NCBI RefSeq assembly: GCF_002005565.1
Contig: NZ_BDJC01000002.1
Location: 178,449 to 242,448 of the forward strand
Source of the DNA: Streptomyces sp. JHA26
Lineage (GTDB): Bacteria > Actinomycetota > Actinomycetes > Streptomycetales > Streptomycetaceae
Length of the DNA stretch: 64,000 nucleotides
Direction of reading: 5' to 3'
This document shows positions 50,805 to 60,172 of this stretch, one piece after another. Under the pieces are notes generated by a model. It was not told the DNA's origin and searched no databases. It saw only the letters and a list, made by a program, of their open reading frames with translations. The translations under genes and the position numbers were made by a program. How positions within the stretch are numbered: position 1 is the stretch's first letter; each line of letters opens with the position of its first letter.

Positions 50805-51619
50805 GCGACGCCTCCCCCCGCCTCGTCGGCGGGCACCCGCCACCAGGGCAGCTCCCGGTAGACCGGCCGGTCGGAGACCTTCTCACCGCTCCACTCGGGC
50901 GGCGGCACGACGGTCGTCCGGGAACGGTACTGGACGCGTCGGACGGCATCGCCCGGTTCCGCGGCGCCGTCGCGGTCCAGCCGCAGGACCGCGATCCGGC
51001 GCAGATAGGTCTCGGACAGGGCGCCCCGCAGGCCCACCGGGCGGTTGTCGGAGTCGTGGGTGGAGACGAAGAAGTCCCAGGCCCGGCGCAGCTCGTTCTG
51101 CTGGGTGTGGCTCGGCAGCGGATTGCCGTGGATGGCCCGGCCGTCCTCGGCGGACAGGTCGTACCAGCCGGTGGTCCGTACGCCGCCGTCCGCCGTGCTC
51201 ACCTCGGCGCGCACCTGGACGGAGATGTTCTGCTGGAGCGGATTGGGCGCGAAGAGCTTCCAGTTCTGCTCGAACTCCGGGTAGATCCACTCGTCGACCA
51301 CGGATCCGTGCTGCTTGGACAGGGTGTTCGCCGGGGCGACGTGCAGGAACGTCAGTCCGAGGTGGACGCAGACGGCGGCCGCGACGACGGCGAGCGCGAG
51401 CACGGCACCGACCTGGTAGCGCGGGGAGAGCGCGGCGACCCCGGTCCGGGGAGGCCCGGCGTCCGCCGCGGGGGCGCCGACCGACGGCATGGACTCCCCG
51501 GCGGACGCGGCGGCGCCGGAGGGCTCGGTACACGCCCCGGACGGCTCGGCGGATCCGTCCGGCCCGTCCGGCCCGTCCGGTCCCCGCCGGGCGTCCGAGC
51601 CCGTGTCGTGCGCGTCCAT
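50801..51619 (-). CDS. DUF5819 membrane-anchored protein, SdpA-like partner of the HTTM protein
   Basis: 272 residues, ATG 51619. A 75-residue disordered Pro/Gly/Ser/Asp-rich N-terminus leads to one membrane helix (YQVGAVLALAVVAAAVCVHLGLTFL). The outer domain begins at about residue 105 with EFEQNWKLFAPNPLQQNISVQVRAE, the hallmark of the DUF5819 family, and runs to a charged C-terminus. It is coupled to the HTTM gene. SdpA is likewise a single-helix partner of SdpB; equivalence is an inference from gene order and topology. Confidence 0.78.
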   Translation of the reverse strand: MDAHDTGSDARRGPDGPDGPDGSAEPSGACTEPSGAAASAGESMPSVGAPAADAGPPRTGVAALSPRYQVGAVLALAVVAAAVCVHLGLTFLHVAPANTLSKQHGSVVDEWIYPEFEQNWKLFAPNPLQQNISVQVRAEVSTADGGVRTTGWYDLSAEDGRAIHGNPLPSHTQQNELRRAWDFFVSTHDSDNRPVGLRGALSETYLRRIAVLRLDRDGAAEPGDAVRRVQYRSRTTVVPPPEWSGEKVSDRPVYRELPWWRVPADEAGGGVA

Positions 51620-51860
51620 TCCGCCCCGTTCCCCGGTCCCGGTCCGTCTTTCCGCCCGCCCTGCCGCGGGACGCCGCGCGGCACCGCTGGTGCGGGTGCT
51701 CCACGACGCTCGAACCGGAACGGTACTCAGGACGGCCCCTCGGCACAGCCCCCGGCGGACCGGCCGCAGGGTGGCCGTCACCACACCCGCGCCGCGGCCG
51801 CGGACCGTGACCGGCGCGGACCGCAGGGGGCCTCCGAAGCCGCCGGGGCCTCTGGAGCCG

Positions 51861-52208
51861 CTAGAGGACGTGCCCCGGCTCGCCCTTGTCGTCCACGACG
51901 GGCCGGCCGGCGGCGGCCCACACCTGCATGCCGCCGTCGACGTTCACGGCGTCGACGCCCTGCTGGACCAGGTACATGGTGACCTGGGCCGAGCGCCCGC
52001 CGGAGCGGCAGATCACGTGGACCCGGCCGTCCTCGGGCGCCGCCTCGGTCAGCTCGCCGTAGCGGGCGACGAACTCGCTGATGGGGATGTGCAGGGCCCC
52101 GGCGGCGTGGCCCGCCTGCCACTCGTCGTCCTCGCGGACGTCCAGCAGGAAGTCGCCGTCCTCGAGGTCCGTGACCTGGACCGTGGGCACACCAGCTCCA
52201 AAACTCAT
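51861..52208 (-). CDS. Single-domain rhodanese
   Basis: 115 residues, ATG 52208 after a GGGGG tract. Rhodanese fold with active-site loop CRSGGRSAQ, so the catalytic Cys is present, and the CH2 motif LLDVREDDEWQAGHAAGALHIPISE. Transfers sulfane sulfur or serves as a sulfur carrier; cellular partner unknown. Monocistronic, with nothing recognisable in the 240 bases upstream of DUF5819. Confidence 0.9.
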   Translation of the reverse strand: MSFGAGVPTVQVTDLEDGDFLLDVREDDEWQAGHAAGALHIPISEFVARYGELTEAAPEDGRVHVICRSGGRSAQVTMYLVQQGVDAVNVDGGMQVWAAAGRPVVDDKGEPGHVL

Positions 52209-52278
52209 GCCCCCGACGCTACCCGACCCGGCGAACCGGCCGGAGGGCGCCGACCCTGAGCCGGGACCTGCGGCGGGA

Positions 52279-53091
52279 CTACTGCCCCAGCAGCCCCGCC
52301 AGCTTGGCCTCCCGCTCGCCGACCTGGGCCGCCAGCTGCTCGGCGATCTCCTCCAGCAGCCGGTCGGGGTCGTCCGGGGCCAGGCGGAGCATGGCGCCTA
52401 TCGCGCTCTCCTCCAGCTCCTTGGCGAGCACGGTGAGCAGCTCCTTGCGCCGGTCGAGCCATTCGAGGCGCGCGTACAGCTCCTCGCCGCGGCTCGGCCG
52501 CCGCTCGGGCGCCGGGCCCGCGGCCCACTCCTCGGCCAGGGTCCGCAGCTCCGCCTCGTCGCCGCGGGCGTAGGCGGCGTTGACCCGGGTGATGAACTCC
52601 TCACGCCGGGCCCGCTCGTCGTCCTCCTGGGCCAGGTCGGGGTGGGCCTTGCGGGCCAGCTCGCGGTAGAGCCGACGGGCCTCCTCGCTCGGCCGGACCC
52701 GCTGGGGGGGCCGTACCGCCTGGCCGGTGAGCATCGCGGTGGCCTCCGGGAACAGTCCGTCCCCGTCCATCCAGCCGTGCAGCAGCTCCTCGACCCCGGG
52801 GATCGGCATCAGCCGGGCCCGCGCCTCGTCGGCCCGGCGCCGGTCCTCGGGGTCGCCGCTGCGGGCCGCCCTGGCCTCCAGGATCTGCGCCTCCAGCTCC
52901 TCGAGCCGCGCGTACACCGGGCCGAGCCGCTGTTCGTGCAGCCGCGAGAAGTTCTCCACCTCCACGCGGAAGGTCTCCAGCGCGATCTCGTACTCGATGA
53001 GCGCCTGCTCGGCGGCCCGTACGGCCCGCTCCAGCCGCTCCTCGGGCCGCGGCGCGCCACCCTGCTCGGGCTCAGCTTCCGGGGTCGTCAC
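52279..53091 (-). CDS. J-domain protein with coiled-coil N-terminus
   Basis: 270 residues, GTG 53091. Residues 20-105 are a long, charged coiled coil (ERLERAVRAAEQALIEYEIALETFRVEVENF). A J-like helix follows with HPD in YRELARKAHPDLAQEDDERARREEFITRVNAAYARGD (about 140-175), and a second charged helical region ends in QVGEREAKLAGLL. The HPD motif suggests it stimulates DnaK. There is no Gly/Phe or zinc region, so it is not DnaJ itself. Confidence 0.82.
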   Translation of the reverse strand: MTTPEAEPEQGGAPRPEERLERAVRAAEQALIEYEIALETFRVEVENFSRLHEQRLGPVYARLEELEAQILEARAARSGDPEDRRRADEARARLMPIPGVEELLHGWMDGDGLFPEATAMLTGQAVRPPQRVRPSEEARRLYRELARKAHPDLAQEDDERARREEFITRVNAAYARGDEAELRTLAEEWAAGPAPERRPSRGEELYARLEWLDRRKELLTVLAKELEESAIGAMLRLAPDDPDRLLEEIAEQLAAQVGEREAKLAGLLGQ

Positions 53092-53146
53092 CCGACCAGC
53101 CTAGGGCACGGACCGCCGGTGCCGTCCGGCCCGCCGCCGAGCCCCC

Positions 53147-54616
53147 TCACACCCCCGTCTCGGCCGCGACCCGGCCCGAGCGCACCGCGGCGAGCAGCGC
53201 GGCGTGGTCCGCCTCGGTGCGGTCGGCGTAGGCCAGGGCGAAGGCGGCCACCGCCTCGTCCAGCTCCTCGTTCTTGCCGCAGTAGCCGGCGAGCAGGCGC
53301 GGGTCGACGCTGTGCGCGTGGGCACGGGCCAGCAGGGCGCCGGTCATCCGGCCGTAGTCGTCGAGCTGGTCGGCGGCCAGGGCCGCGGGGTCGACGCTGC
53401 CCTTGCGGTTGCGGAACTGCCGCACCTGGAAGGGGCGTCCGTCGATCGAGGTCCAGCCGAGCAGGATGTCGCTGACCACCTGCATGCGCTTCTGTCCGAG
53501 CACCACCCGGCGACCCTCGTGCGCGACCTCGGGCACGTCGAAACCCGCGGTCGCCAGGTGGGGCAGCAGCGCGGAGGGCCGGGCCTCCTTCACCTGGAGC
53601 ACCAGCGGCTCGCCCCGGTGGTCCAGGAGCAGCACGACGTACGACCGCGTGCCCACGCTGCCCGTGCCGACGACGCGGAAGGCGACGTCGTGCACCGCGT
53701 ACCGGGCCAGCAGCGGCAGCCGGTCCTCGGACAGGGTCGCCAGGTAGGGCTCCAGACAGGCCGCGACCGCCGCCGCCTCCCCGTCCGGCACCCGGCGCAG
53801 CACCGGTGGCGCGTCCACGAAGCGGCGTCCGCCGTCCTCGGTGGCCTCGGTCGACCTGGCCGCGAACCGGCCGCTGGTGTTGGCCCGCGCCTTCTCGCTC
53901 ACCCGCTCCAGCGTGCCGAGCAGGTCGTGGGCGTCGGTGTGGGAGACGAGTTCCTCGTCGGCGATGGCGTTCCAGGCGTCCAGGGCGGGCAGTCGGGCCA
54001 GCAGGCGCATGGTGCGCCGGTAGGCGCCGGCCGCGTCGTGGGCCGCCTCCCGGCAGGTGTCCTCGTCGGCGCCGGCCTCCCGGCCCGCGAGCACCAGTGA
54101 GGCGGCGAGCCGCTTGAGGTCCCACTCCCAGGGGCCGTGGACCGTCTCGTCGAAGTCGTTCAGGTCGATGACCAGACCGCCGCGGGCGTCCCCGTAGAGG
54201 CCGAAGTTGGCCGCGTGGGCGTCGCCGCAGATCTGGGCGCCGACGCCCGTCGTCGGCGTGCGCGCCAGGTCGTACGCCATCAGGCCCGCCGACCCGCGCA
54301 GGAAGGCGAACGGCGTGGCGGCCATCCGCCCGGTCCGTATCGGGGTGAGCTCGGGTATCCGGCCCCGGTGGGACTCCTCGACCGCGCTCACGACGTCCGG
54401 CCGGGCCCCGTCGAGGTCCAGGGCGGCGTGCGCGGACCGAGGGACGCGCCCGCGCAGGGCCTTGCCCTCCGCCTTCGGTGAGCCGCCCACGGGCCACCGC
54501 GCGAACCCCGGCACCTGCGGGATCCGTCCCGCACCGGCTCCCGCACCGGCCTCCCGCGCCGCACCGGTCGCCGCCGTACCCGCGCCGTCGTGCGTCCTTG
54601 CCCTCGCCTCGGCCAT
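53147..54616 (-). CDS. DUF2252 family protein (kinase-like fold)
   Basis: 489 residues, ATG 54616. DUF2252 motifs are intact: FAFLRGSAGLMAYDLAR, CGDAHAANFGLYG and DLNDFDETVHGPWEWDLKRLAASL, which look like catalytic loop and metal-binding residues of aminoglycoside-phosphotransferase-like enzymes. Also VLQVKEARPS and RMQVVSDILLGW. Substrate unknown. The first 35 residues are Ala/Gly-rich. It is the last gene on the minus strand before the tRNA. Confidence 0.88.
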   Translation of the reverse strand: MAEARARTHDGAGTAATGAAREAGAGAGAGRIPQVPGFARWPVGGSPKAEGKALRGRVPRSAHAALDLDGARPDVVSAVEESHRGRIPELTPIRTGRMAATPFAFLRGSAGLMAYDLARTPTTGVGAQICGDAHAANFGLYGDARGGLVIDLNDFDETVHGPWEWDLKRLAASLVLAGREAGADEDTCREAAHDAAGAYRRTMRLLARLPALDAWNAIADEELVSHTDAHDLLGTLERVSEKARANTSGRFAARSTEATEDGGRRFVDAPPVLRRVPDGEAAAVAACLEPYLATLSEDRLPLLARYAVHDVAFRVVGTGSVGTRSYVVLLLDHRGEPLVLQVKEARPSALLPHLATAGFDVPEVAHEGRRVVLGQKRMQVVSDILLGWTSIDGRPFQVRQFRNRKGSVDPAALAADQLDDYGRMTGALLARAHAHSVDPRLLAGYCGKNEELDEAVAAFALAYADRTEADHAALLAAVRSGRVAAETGV

Positions 54617-55008
54617 CGGACCGTCCTCCCCGCCTTCCGTACCCGACCACGCGCCCGCCGCGGCGGACCGCGCCCCGCCGCCGGCCCTCCCCGACCACGC
54701 CGACCGCGCTCCCGGGGCCCGACGTCATCGCCGTGGACGCGCCCTGACCGTACAGCCGAGTGCCCCGCCCGTACACGACCACCCGAAGGCCCTCCCCATG
54801 ACGCCGGACAGGGAGCGGAACAGAAGGTCCCCACCGGGTCGCCCACCGGCCCGGCGACCGGGTCGCGTACGGCTCCGCGGCCCACCGCCGTCCGCAGGCC
54901 CACACCTCGACGGCCGACGGGGAGCCGTCCGACGCCCCCGCCCCGTGGCCACGCGAGGGGCACCATCCCGGTGAGACCTTCCTCACAGGGCACCCTCCCG
55001 GACAACGC
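54617..55008. other. Gene-free gap upstream of the DUF2252 gene
   Basis: About 390 bases of plain, G+C-rich, Pro/Arg-codon-like sequence. I see no supported gene, RNA or strong palindrome. The promoter of the DUF2252 gene must lie here or just inside. Confidence 0.5.
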
Positions 55009-55041
55009 GGAAGCCCCCAGGTCCGAGACCTGGGGGCTTCC
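55009..55041 (-). terminator. Terminator of the tRNA-Leu transcript
   Basis: 14-base stem around GGAAGCCCCCAGGT / ACCTGGGGGCTTCC with a 5-base loop, starting just 4 bases beyond the tRNA CCA end. Confidence 0.85.
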
Positions 55042-55044
55042 GTC

Positions 55045-55131
55045 TGGTGCGCGAGGGGGGAGTTGAACCCCCACGCCCTTGCGGGCACTGGAACCTGAAT
55101 CCAGCGCGTCTGCCTATTCCGCCACCCGCGC
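55045..55131 (-). tRNA. tRNA-Leu (anticodon CAG)
   Basis: Cloverleaf read on the minus strand: acceptor GCGCGGG/CTCGCGC with one G-T pair, a D arm with TGGCGGAATAGGCAGAC, anticodon stem CTGGA/TCCAG around TTCAGGT (anticodon CAG), a long variable arm TGCCCGCAAGGGCG as in class II tRNAs, T arm GGGGGTTCAACTCCCCC, and an encoded CCA at 55045-55047. 87 bases including CCA. It decodes CUG, the main leucine codon in this genome. Confidence 0.96.
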
Positions 55132-55626
55132 ATTGGGTGTGTCCTCGGGCTCCGTTCCTTTCGGCCCGGCGCCTTCCGACATCCAGAACATTAGCACGCT
55201 GTCCGGGGTCGATTCACATCCCTTGTCTGCGGGCGGCCGGACCTCCCCGCGCCGGCCGGGCACTCGCCCCGATCCGTGTCCGTTCACGTATCAACCTCGT
55301 ACCGGTCCCGTCCGTCTCCCCAGGAGCCGGTAGGGGTCCGCAGCCGGGTGCGGGACACTGGTCCACGGTCGCCTCTACGATCCTGGGCATGGATACGGGT
55401 GGGCGGGAGCACGCTCCGAACGGCCCGGGGAGTTCGAAGGAGAGCTCCAGCGGGAACTCCGAGAGGCGTCGACACCCGTCGACGGGGCCGACAGGGGGAA
55501 CCAGCCGATCGACCGGTGCGTGGATACGATCAGTAAGCAGTACCAGGTGGACCGTGCGCGAACACGCCGCACGACAGGCAGTACGCAAGGCAGTGGACAG
55601 GACGGCAGCGACGGAGGAGGTGCCCC
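55132..55626. promoter_or_regulatory. Upstream region of the fhaA cluster and of tRNA-Leu
   Basis: 495 bases without a convincing gene. TACGAT at 55376-55381 is a possible -10 for fhaA with GGACAC 17 bases upstream; the leader would be about 245 bases. The A+T-richer part (55140-55200) is close to the tRNA start and probably holds its promoter. Confidence 0.4.
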
Positions 55627-56481
55627 ATGGGAGTCCTGAAGAAGTTCGAGCAGCGTCTCGAAGGTCTGGTCAACGGCACCTTCGCGAAGGTGTTCAAGTC
55701 CGAGGTGCAGCCCGTGGAGATCGCGGGAGCGCTCCAGCGCGAATGCGACAACAACGCGACCATCTGGAACCGCGACCGCACCGTCGTGCCCAATGACTTC
55801 ATCGTCGAGCTGAGCACGCCCGACTTCGAGCGCCTCAGCCCCTACTCCGGCCAGCTCGGTGACGAGCTCGCCGGAATGGTGCGCGACTACGCCAAGCAGC
55901 AGCGCTACACCTTCATGGGACCGATCAAGGTCCACCTGGAGAAGGCGGACGACCTCGACACCGGCCTGTACCGGGTCCGCAGCCGTACGCTCGCCTCCTC
56001 CAGCAGCCAGCAGGGCGGCCCGGCACCCGCCGCGCCCCCCGCCGTCCCCGGACGGCCCGGCGCACCGGGCGGCTACGGCTACCCGCCGGCCGCCCCGCCC
56101 ATGCCGGCCGCCCCGCCGCCCGGCACCCGCCCCGGCGGTTACGGCTACCCGCAGCCCGCGGGCCCCCAGCACCCCCCGGCCGCACCCGCGCCCGGCGCCC
56201 GCACCCGCCACTGGATCGAGATCAACGGCACCCGCCATCAGATCTCCCGCGCGACCCTCGTGCTCGGACGCAGCACCGAGGCGGACGTGCGGATCGACGA
56301 CCCCGGCGTCTCCCGCCGGCACTGCGAGATCCGGACCGGAACGCCCTCGACGATCCAGGATCTCGGGTCCACCAACGGCATCGTGGTGGACGGGCAGCAC
56401 ACCACCCGCGCTACGCTCCGCGACGGCTCGCGGATCGTCGTGGGCAGCACCACCGTTATCTATAGGCAAGCCGAAGGGTGA
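55627..56481 (+). CDS. fhaA: FhaA-like FHA-domain protein
   Basis: 284 residues, ATG 55627 after GGAGG. N-terminal DUF3662 domain (about 1-120: LKKFEQRLEGLVNGTFAKVF, VQPVEIAGALQREC, VVPNDFIVELS) then a Pro/Gly/Tyr linker and a C-terminal FHA domain (about 195-284) with LGRSTEADVRIDDPGVSRRHCEI and DLGSTNGIVVDG, whose Arg, Ser and Asn bind phosphothreonine. In mycobacteria FhaA recognises the phosphorylated pseudokinase MviN and links PknB to peptidoglycan synthesis. First gene of the cluster. Confidence 0.94.
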   Translation: MGVLKKFEQRLEGLVNGTFAKVFKSEVQPVEIAGALQRECDNNATIWNRDRTVVPNDFIVELSTPDFERLSPYSGQLGDELAGMVRDYAKQQRYTFMGPIKVHLEKADDLDTGLYRVRSRTLASSSSQQGGPAPAAPPAVPGRPGAPGGYGYPPAAPPMPAAPPPGTRPGGYGYPQPAGPQHPPAAPAPGARTRHWIEINGTRHQISRATLVLGRSTEADVRIDDPGVSRRHCEIRTGTPSTIQDLGSTNGIVVDGQHTTRATLRDGSRIVVGSTTVIYRQAEG

Positions 56482-56491
56482 TCCGGGGGCA

Positions 56492-57007
56492 ATGTCAGAG
56501 CTGACCCTCACGGTCATGCGGCTGGGTTTCCTGGCCGTACTGTGGCTGTTCGTGATCGTGGCCGTGCAGGTCATCCGCAGCGACCTGTTCGGTACGCGGG
56601 TCACCCAGCGCGGGGCGCGACGCGAATCCGCACGACCGCAGCAGGCCGCGCGCCAGGGCCAGGCGCCTCCACCGCAGCGCCAGCAGCCCAGCGGCGGCCG
56701 TGGCCGCCGGGGCGCTCCCACCAAACTCGTGGTGACGGAGGGCACCCTCACCGGCACCACCGTCGCCCTCCAGGGCCAGACCATCACGCTCGGCCGGGCA
56801 CACGACTCGACGATCGTGCTGGACGACGACTACGCCTCCAGCCGCCATGCCAGGATCTACCCGGACCGCGACGGGCAGTGGATCGTCGAGGACCTGGGCT
56901 CGACCAACGGCACCTACCTGGACCGGTCCCGGCTGACGTCCCCCACACCCATCGGTCCGGGGGCGCCGATCCGCATCGGCAAGACCGTCATCGAGCTGCG
57001 GAAGTAG
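56492..57007 (+). CDS. fhaB: FhaB-like membrane FHA-domain protein
   Basis: 171 residues, ATG 56492 with GGGGGC upstream, ten bases after fhaA. One N-terminal membrane helix (LTVMRLGFLAVLWLFVIVAVQVI), a basic Gln/Arg/Pro linker, and an FHA domain (about 82-171) with LGRAHDSTIVLDDDYASSRHARI and DLGSTNGTYLDRS. FhaB (FipA) binds PknB substrates such as FtsZ/FtsQ partners in mycobacteria. Confidence 0.94.
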   Translation: MSELTLTVMRLGFLAVLWLFVIVAVQVIRSDLFGTRVTQRGARRESARPQQAARQGQAPPPQRQQPSGGRGRRGAPTKLVVTEGTLTGTTVALQGQTITLGRAHDSTIVLDDDYASSRHARIYPDRDGQWIVEDLGSTNGTYLDRSRLTSPTPIGPGAPIRIGKTVIELRK

Positions 57008-57100
57008 TGCTACACCAATGAATGAGCGCGAGCGGAGCGAGCACGCAGCGGCGGCCGGCACCCCGGGCCACGGCGCGCTCCCGACCGGAGGGTGGGCAGT

Positions 57101-58699
57101 GTGGCTCGACACGACCGGCTGCATTCGGAGCCGACGGGCGAGGTGCGCATGAGTCTGTCACTGCGTTTCGCCGCCGGATCGCACAAGGGCATGATCCGGG
57201 AGGGCAACGAGGACTCCGGTTACGCCGGTCCCCGCCTGCTCGCCATCGCCGACGGCATGGGCGGCCAGGCCGCCGGAGAGGTCGCCTCCTCCGAGGTGAT
57301 CTCCACCATCGTCGCCCTCGACGACGACGTGCCCGGCTCCGACATCCTCACCTCGCTCGGCACCGCCGTGCAGCGCGCCAACGACCAGCTGCGGCACATG
57401 GTCGAGGAGGACCCCGCCCTCGAGGGCATGGGCACCACCCTCACCGCCCTGCTCTGGACCGGCCAGCGCCTCGGCCTCGTCCACGTCGGCGACTCCCGCG
57501 CCTACCTCCTGCGCGACGGCGTCCTCACGCAGATCACCCAGGACCACACCTGGGTGCAGCGCCTCGTCGACGAGGGACGCATCACCGAGGAGGAGGCCGG
57601 CACCCACCCGCAGCGCTCCCTGCTGATGCGCGCCCTCGGCAGCGGCGACCACGTCGAACCCGACCTGTCCATCCGCGAGGTACGGGCCGGCGACCGCTAC
57701 CTCATCTGCTCCGACGGGCTCTCCGGCGTCGTCTCCCACCAGACCCTCGAGGACACCCTCGCCAGCTACCAGGGCCCCCAGGAGACCGTGCAGGAGCTGA
57801 TCCAGCTCGCCCTGCGCGGCGGCGGCCCGGACAACATCACCGTCATCGTCGCCGACGTCCTCGACCTCGACACCGGCGACACCCTCGCCGGCCAGCTCTC
57901 CGACACGCCCGTCGTCGTCGGCGCCGTCGCCGAGAACCAGGCCCAGTTCGGCGACAACGGCATCATGCAGACCCCGGCCGGCCGCGCCGCCGGCCTCGGC
58001 CGCCAGGGCGGCGGCCGGCACGGCGGGGGCGGCGAGTTCGGACCGCCCGGCAGCGGCGGCGACATCACCGGCTACATCCCCACCGACGGCTTCGGGGACT
58101 ACGGCGACGGCGACTTCACCAAGCCCCGCAGGAACCACAAGTGGCTCAAGCGGTCCTTCTACACCGTGCTCGCCCTCGCCGTCATCGGCGGCGGCCTCTA
58201 CGGCGGCTGGCGCTGGACCCAGACCCAGTACTACGTCGGCACCAACGACGACCACATCGCGCTGTACCGGGGCATCAGCCAGGACCTGGCCTGGGTCTCG
58301 CTGTCCAAGGTCCAGAAGGACCACCCCGAGATCGAACTCAAGTACCTGCCGCCCTACCAGCAGAAGCTCGTCGAGTCGACGATCGCCGAGGGCGACCTGA
58401 ACGACGCCCGGGCGAAGATCGAAGAGCTGTCGGTACAGGCCTCCGCCTGCCGGAAGCAGGCCGAACGGCGTGCCGCGGACAGCGAGAACGCGAAGACGGG
58501 CGAGGGCGAGGCCGGAGGCACCACGGGAACCACTCCCGCCTCCTTCACGTCCAAGGCCACACCGACACCGACCGCGTCGGACTCACCGAAGACGCCCGAA
58601 TCGTCCCCGTCCCCGTCCACGACCGCACCCACTACCAGCCCCGGCCCCAGCCTCTCGGAGGAAGAGCAGAAGGTCGTCTCGCTGTGCGGTAAGCAGTAG
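57101..58699 (+). CDS. pstP: PstP-like PP2C Ser/Thr phosphatase
   Basis: 532 residues from GTG 57101: GGAGG nine bases upstream supports it over ATG 57158 or GTG 57092. PPM domain about 15-260: GMIREGNEDS, AIADGMGGQAAGEVAS, HVGDSRAYLLRDG, ICSDGLSGVV, GGGPDNITVIVAD, with the metal-binding Asp residues in place. A Gly-rich juxtamembrane region leads to a helix (SFYTVLALAVIGGGLYGGWRW, about 350-372) and a roughly 160-residue outer part with Ser/Thr/Pro-rich tail. Opposes PknB. Coupled to rodA. Confidence 0.95.
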   Translation: MARHDRLHSEPTGEVRMSLSLRFAAGSHKGMIREGNEDSGYAGPRLLAIADGMGGQAAGEVASSEVISTIVALDDDVPGSDILTSLGTAVQRANDQLRHMVEEDPALEGMGTTLTALLWTGQRLGLVHVGDSRAYLLRDGVLTQITQDHTWVQRLVDEGRITEEEAGTHPQRSLLMRALGSGDHVEPDLSIREVRAGDRYLICSDGLSGVVSHQTLEDTLASYQGPQETVQELIQLALRGGGPDNITVIVADVLDLDTGDTLAGQLSDTPVVVGAVAENQAQFGDNGIMQTPAGRAAGLGRQGGGRHGGGGEFGPPGSGGDITGYIPTDGFGDYGDGDFTKPRRNHKWLKRSFYTVLALAVIGGGLYGGWRWTQTQYYVGTNDDHIALYRGISQDLAWVSLSKVQKDHPEIELKYLPPYQQKLVESTIAEGDLNDARAKIEELSVQASACRKQAERRAADSENAKTGEGEAGGTTGTTPASFTSKATPTPTASDSPKTPESSPSPSTTAPTTSPGPSLSEEEQKVVSLCGKQ

Positions 58700-58726
58700 G
58701 CAAGCCGTGAGAGGCCCCGTCACACG

Positions 58727-60172
58727 ATGAGCAGTACTTCCCACTCGCCGACGCACCACACGTCCACGATCGGTTCCATCGGCGCGCCCAGCCGCCGCAA
58801 CACCGAGCTGGCCCTGCTGGTGTTCGCCGTCGTCATCCCGGTCTTCGCCTACGCCAACGTGGGCCTGGCACTCCACGACGAGGTACCCGCCGGACTGCTG
58901 AGCTACGGCCTCGGACTCGGCCTGCTGGCCGGTGTCGGCCACCTGGTCGTCCGCAAGTTCGCGCCCTACGCGGACCCCCTGCTGCTGCCTCTGGCCACCC
59001 TGCTCAACGGCCTCGGACTCGTCGCCATCTGGCGCCTGGACCAGTCCGAACTGCTGCAGAGCATCGACCAGGCCGGTACCGCCGCGCCCCGCCAGCTGAT
59101 CTACACCGCGATGGGCATCGCCCTGTTCGTCGCCGTGCTGATCTTCCTCAAGGACCACCGCGTCCTGCAGCGCTACACCTACATCTCCATGGTCGGCGCC
59201 CTGTTCCTGCTGCTGCTCCCGCTGGTCCCGGGCCTCGGCAAGAACATCTACGGCGCCAAGATCTGGATCCAGGTCGGCTCCTTCTCCATCCAGCCCGGTG
59301 AGTTCGCCAAGATCGTCCTCGCGGTCTTCTTCGCCGGCTACCTGATGGTGAAGCGCGACGCCCTCGCCCTCGCCAGCCGCCGCTTCATGGGCCTCTACCT
59401 GCCCCGCGGCCGCGACCTCGGTCCCATCCTCGTCGTCTGGGTCATCTCCATCCTGATCCTCGTCTTCGAGACCGACCTCGGCACCTCGCTGCTGTTCTTC
59501 GGCATGTTCGTGATCATGCTGTACGTCGCCACCGAGCGGACCAGCTGGATCGTCTTCGGCCTGCTGATGTCCGCCGCCGGCGCCGTCGGCGTGGCCAGCT
59601 TCGAACCCCACATCCAGACCCGTGTGCAGGCCTGGCTCGACCCCTTCCACGAGTACCAGCTCAGCCGGGCGGGAAGCAGCGACGGCATCCTCCACTCCGA
59701 GCAGGCCATGCAGGCCCTGTGGGCGTTCGGCTCCGGCGGCACCCTCGGCAGCGGCTGGGGCCAGGGCCACTCCGAGCTGATCCGCTTCGCCGCCAACTCC
59801 GACTTCATCCTCGCCACCTTCGGCGAGGAACTCGGCCTGGCCGGCCTGATGGCCCTCTTCCTGCTCTACGGCCTCATCGTCGAGCGCGGCATCCGCACCG
59901 CGCTCGCCGCCCGCGACCCCTTCGGCAAGCTCCTCGCCGTCGGTCTGTCCGGTGCCTTCGCCCTTCAGGTCTTCATCGTCGCCGGCGGTGTGATGGGGCT
60001 CATCCCGCTCACCGGCATGACCATGCCCTTCCTGGCCTACGGAGGCTCCTCCGTCATCGCGAACTGGGTCCTGATCGGCATCCTGCTGCGCATCAGCGAC
60101 ACCGCACGCCGCCCGGCCCCCGCGCCCACCGCCAACCCCGACGCCGAGATGACCCAGGTGGTCCGACCGTGA
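58727..60172 (+). CDS. rodA: SEDS glycosyltransferase, RodA/FtsW family
   Basis: 481 residues, ATG 58727. Ten or so membrane helices and the SEDS motifs: GAKIWIQVGSFSIQPGEFAKI, LVFETDLGTSLLFFGMFV, and FIVAGGVMGLIPLTGMTMPFLAYGGSS with the conserved end. Polymerises lipid II with its partner PBP. By synteny with the mycobacterial fhaA-fhaB-pstP-rodA-pbpA order it corresponds to RodA, although Streptomyces annotations also call it FtsW-like. Stop overlaps pbpA (GTGA). Confidence 0.93.
   Translation: MSSTSHSPTHHTSTIGSIGAPSRRNTELALLVFAVVIPVFAYANVGLALHDEVPAGLLSYGLGLGLLAGVGHLVVRKFAPYADPLLLPLATLLNGLGLVAIWRLDQSELLQSIDQAGTAAPRQLIYTAMGIALFVAVLIFLKDHRVLQRYTYISMVGALFLLLLPLVPGLGKNIYGAKIWIQVGSFSIQPGEFAKIVLAVFFAGYLMVKRDALALASRRFMGLYLPRGRDLGPILVVWVISILILVFETDLGTSLLFFGMFVIMLYVATERTSWIVFGLLMSAAGAVGVASFEPHIQTRVQAWLDPFHEYQLSRAGSSDGILHSEQAMQALWAFGSGGTLGSGWGQGHSELIRFAANSDFILATFGEELGLAGLMALFLLYGLIVERGIRTALAARDPFGKLLAVGLSGAFALQVFIVAGGVMGLIPLTGMTMPFLAYGGSSVIANWVLIGILLRISDTARRPAPAPTANPDAEMTQVVRP

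Noticed and set aside
54617..55008. Small protein in the gap before tRNA-Leu
   Set aside because: Frames there are Pro/Arg/Ala-rich on both strands without starts or similarity.
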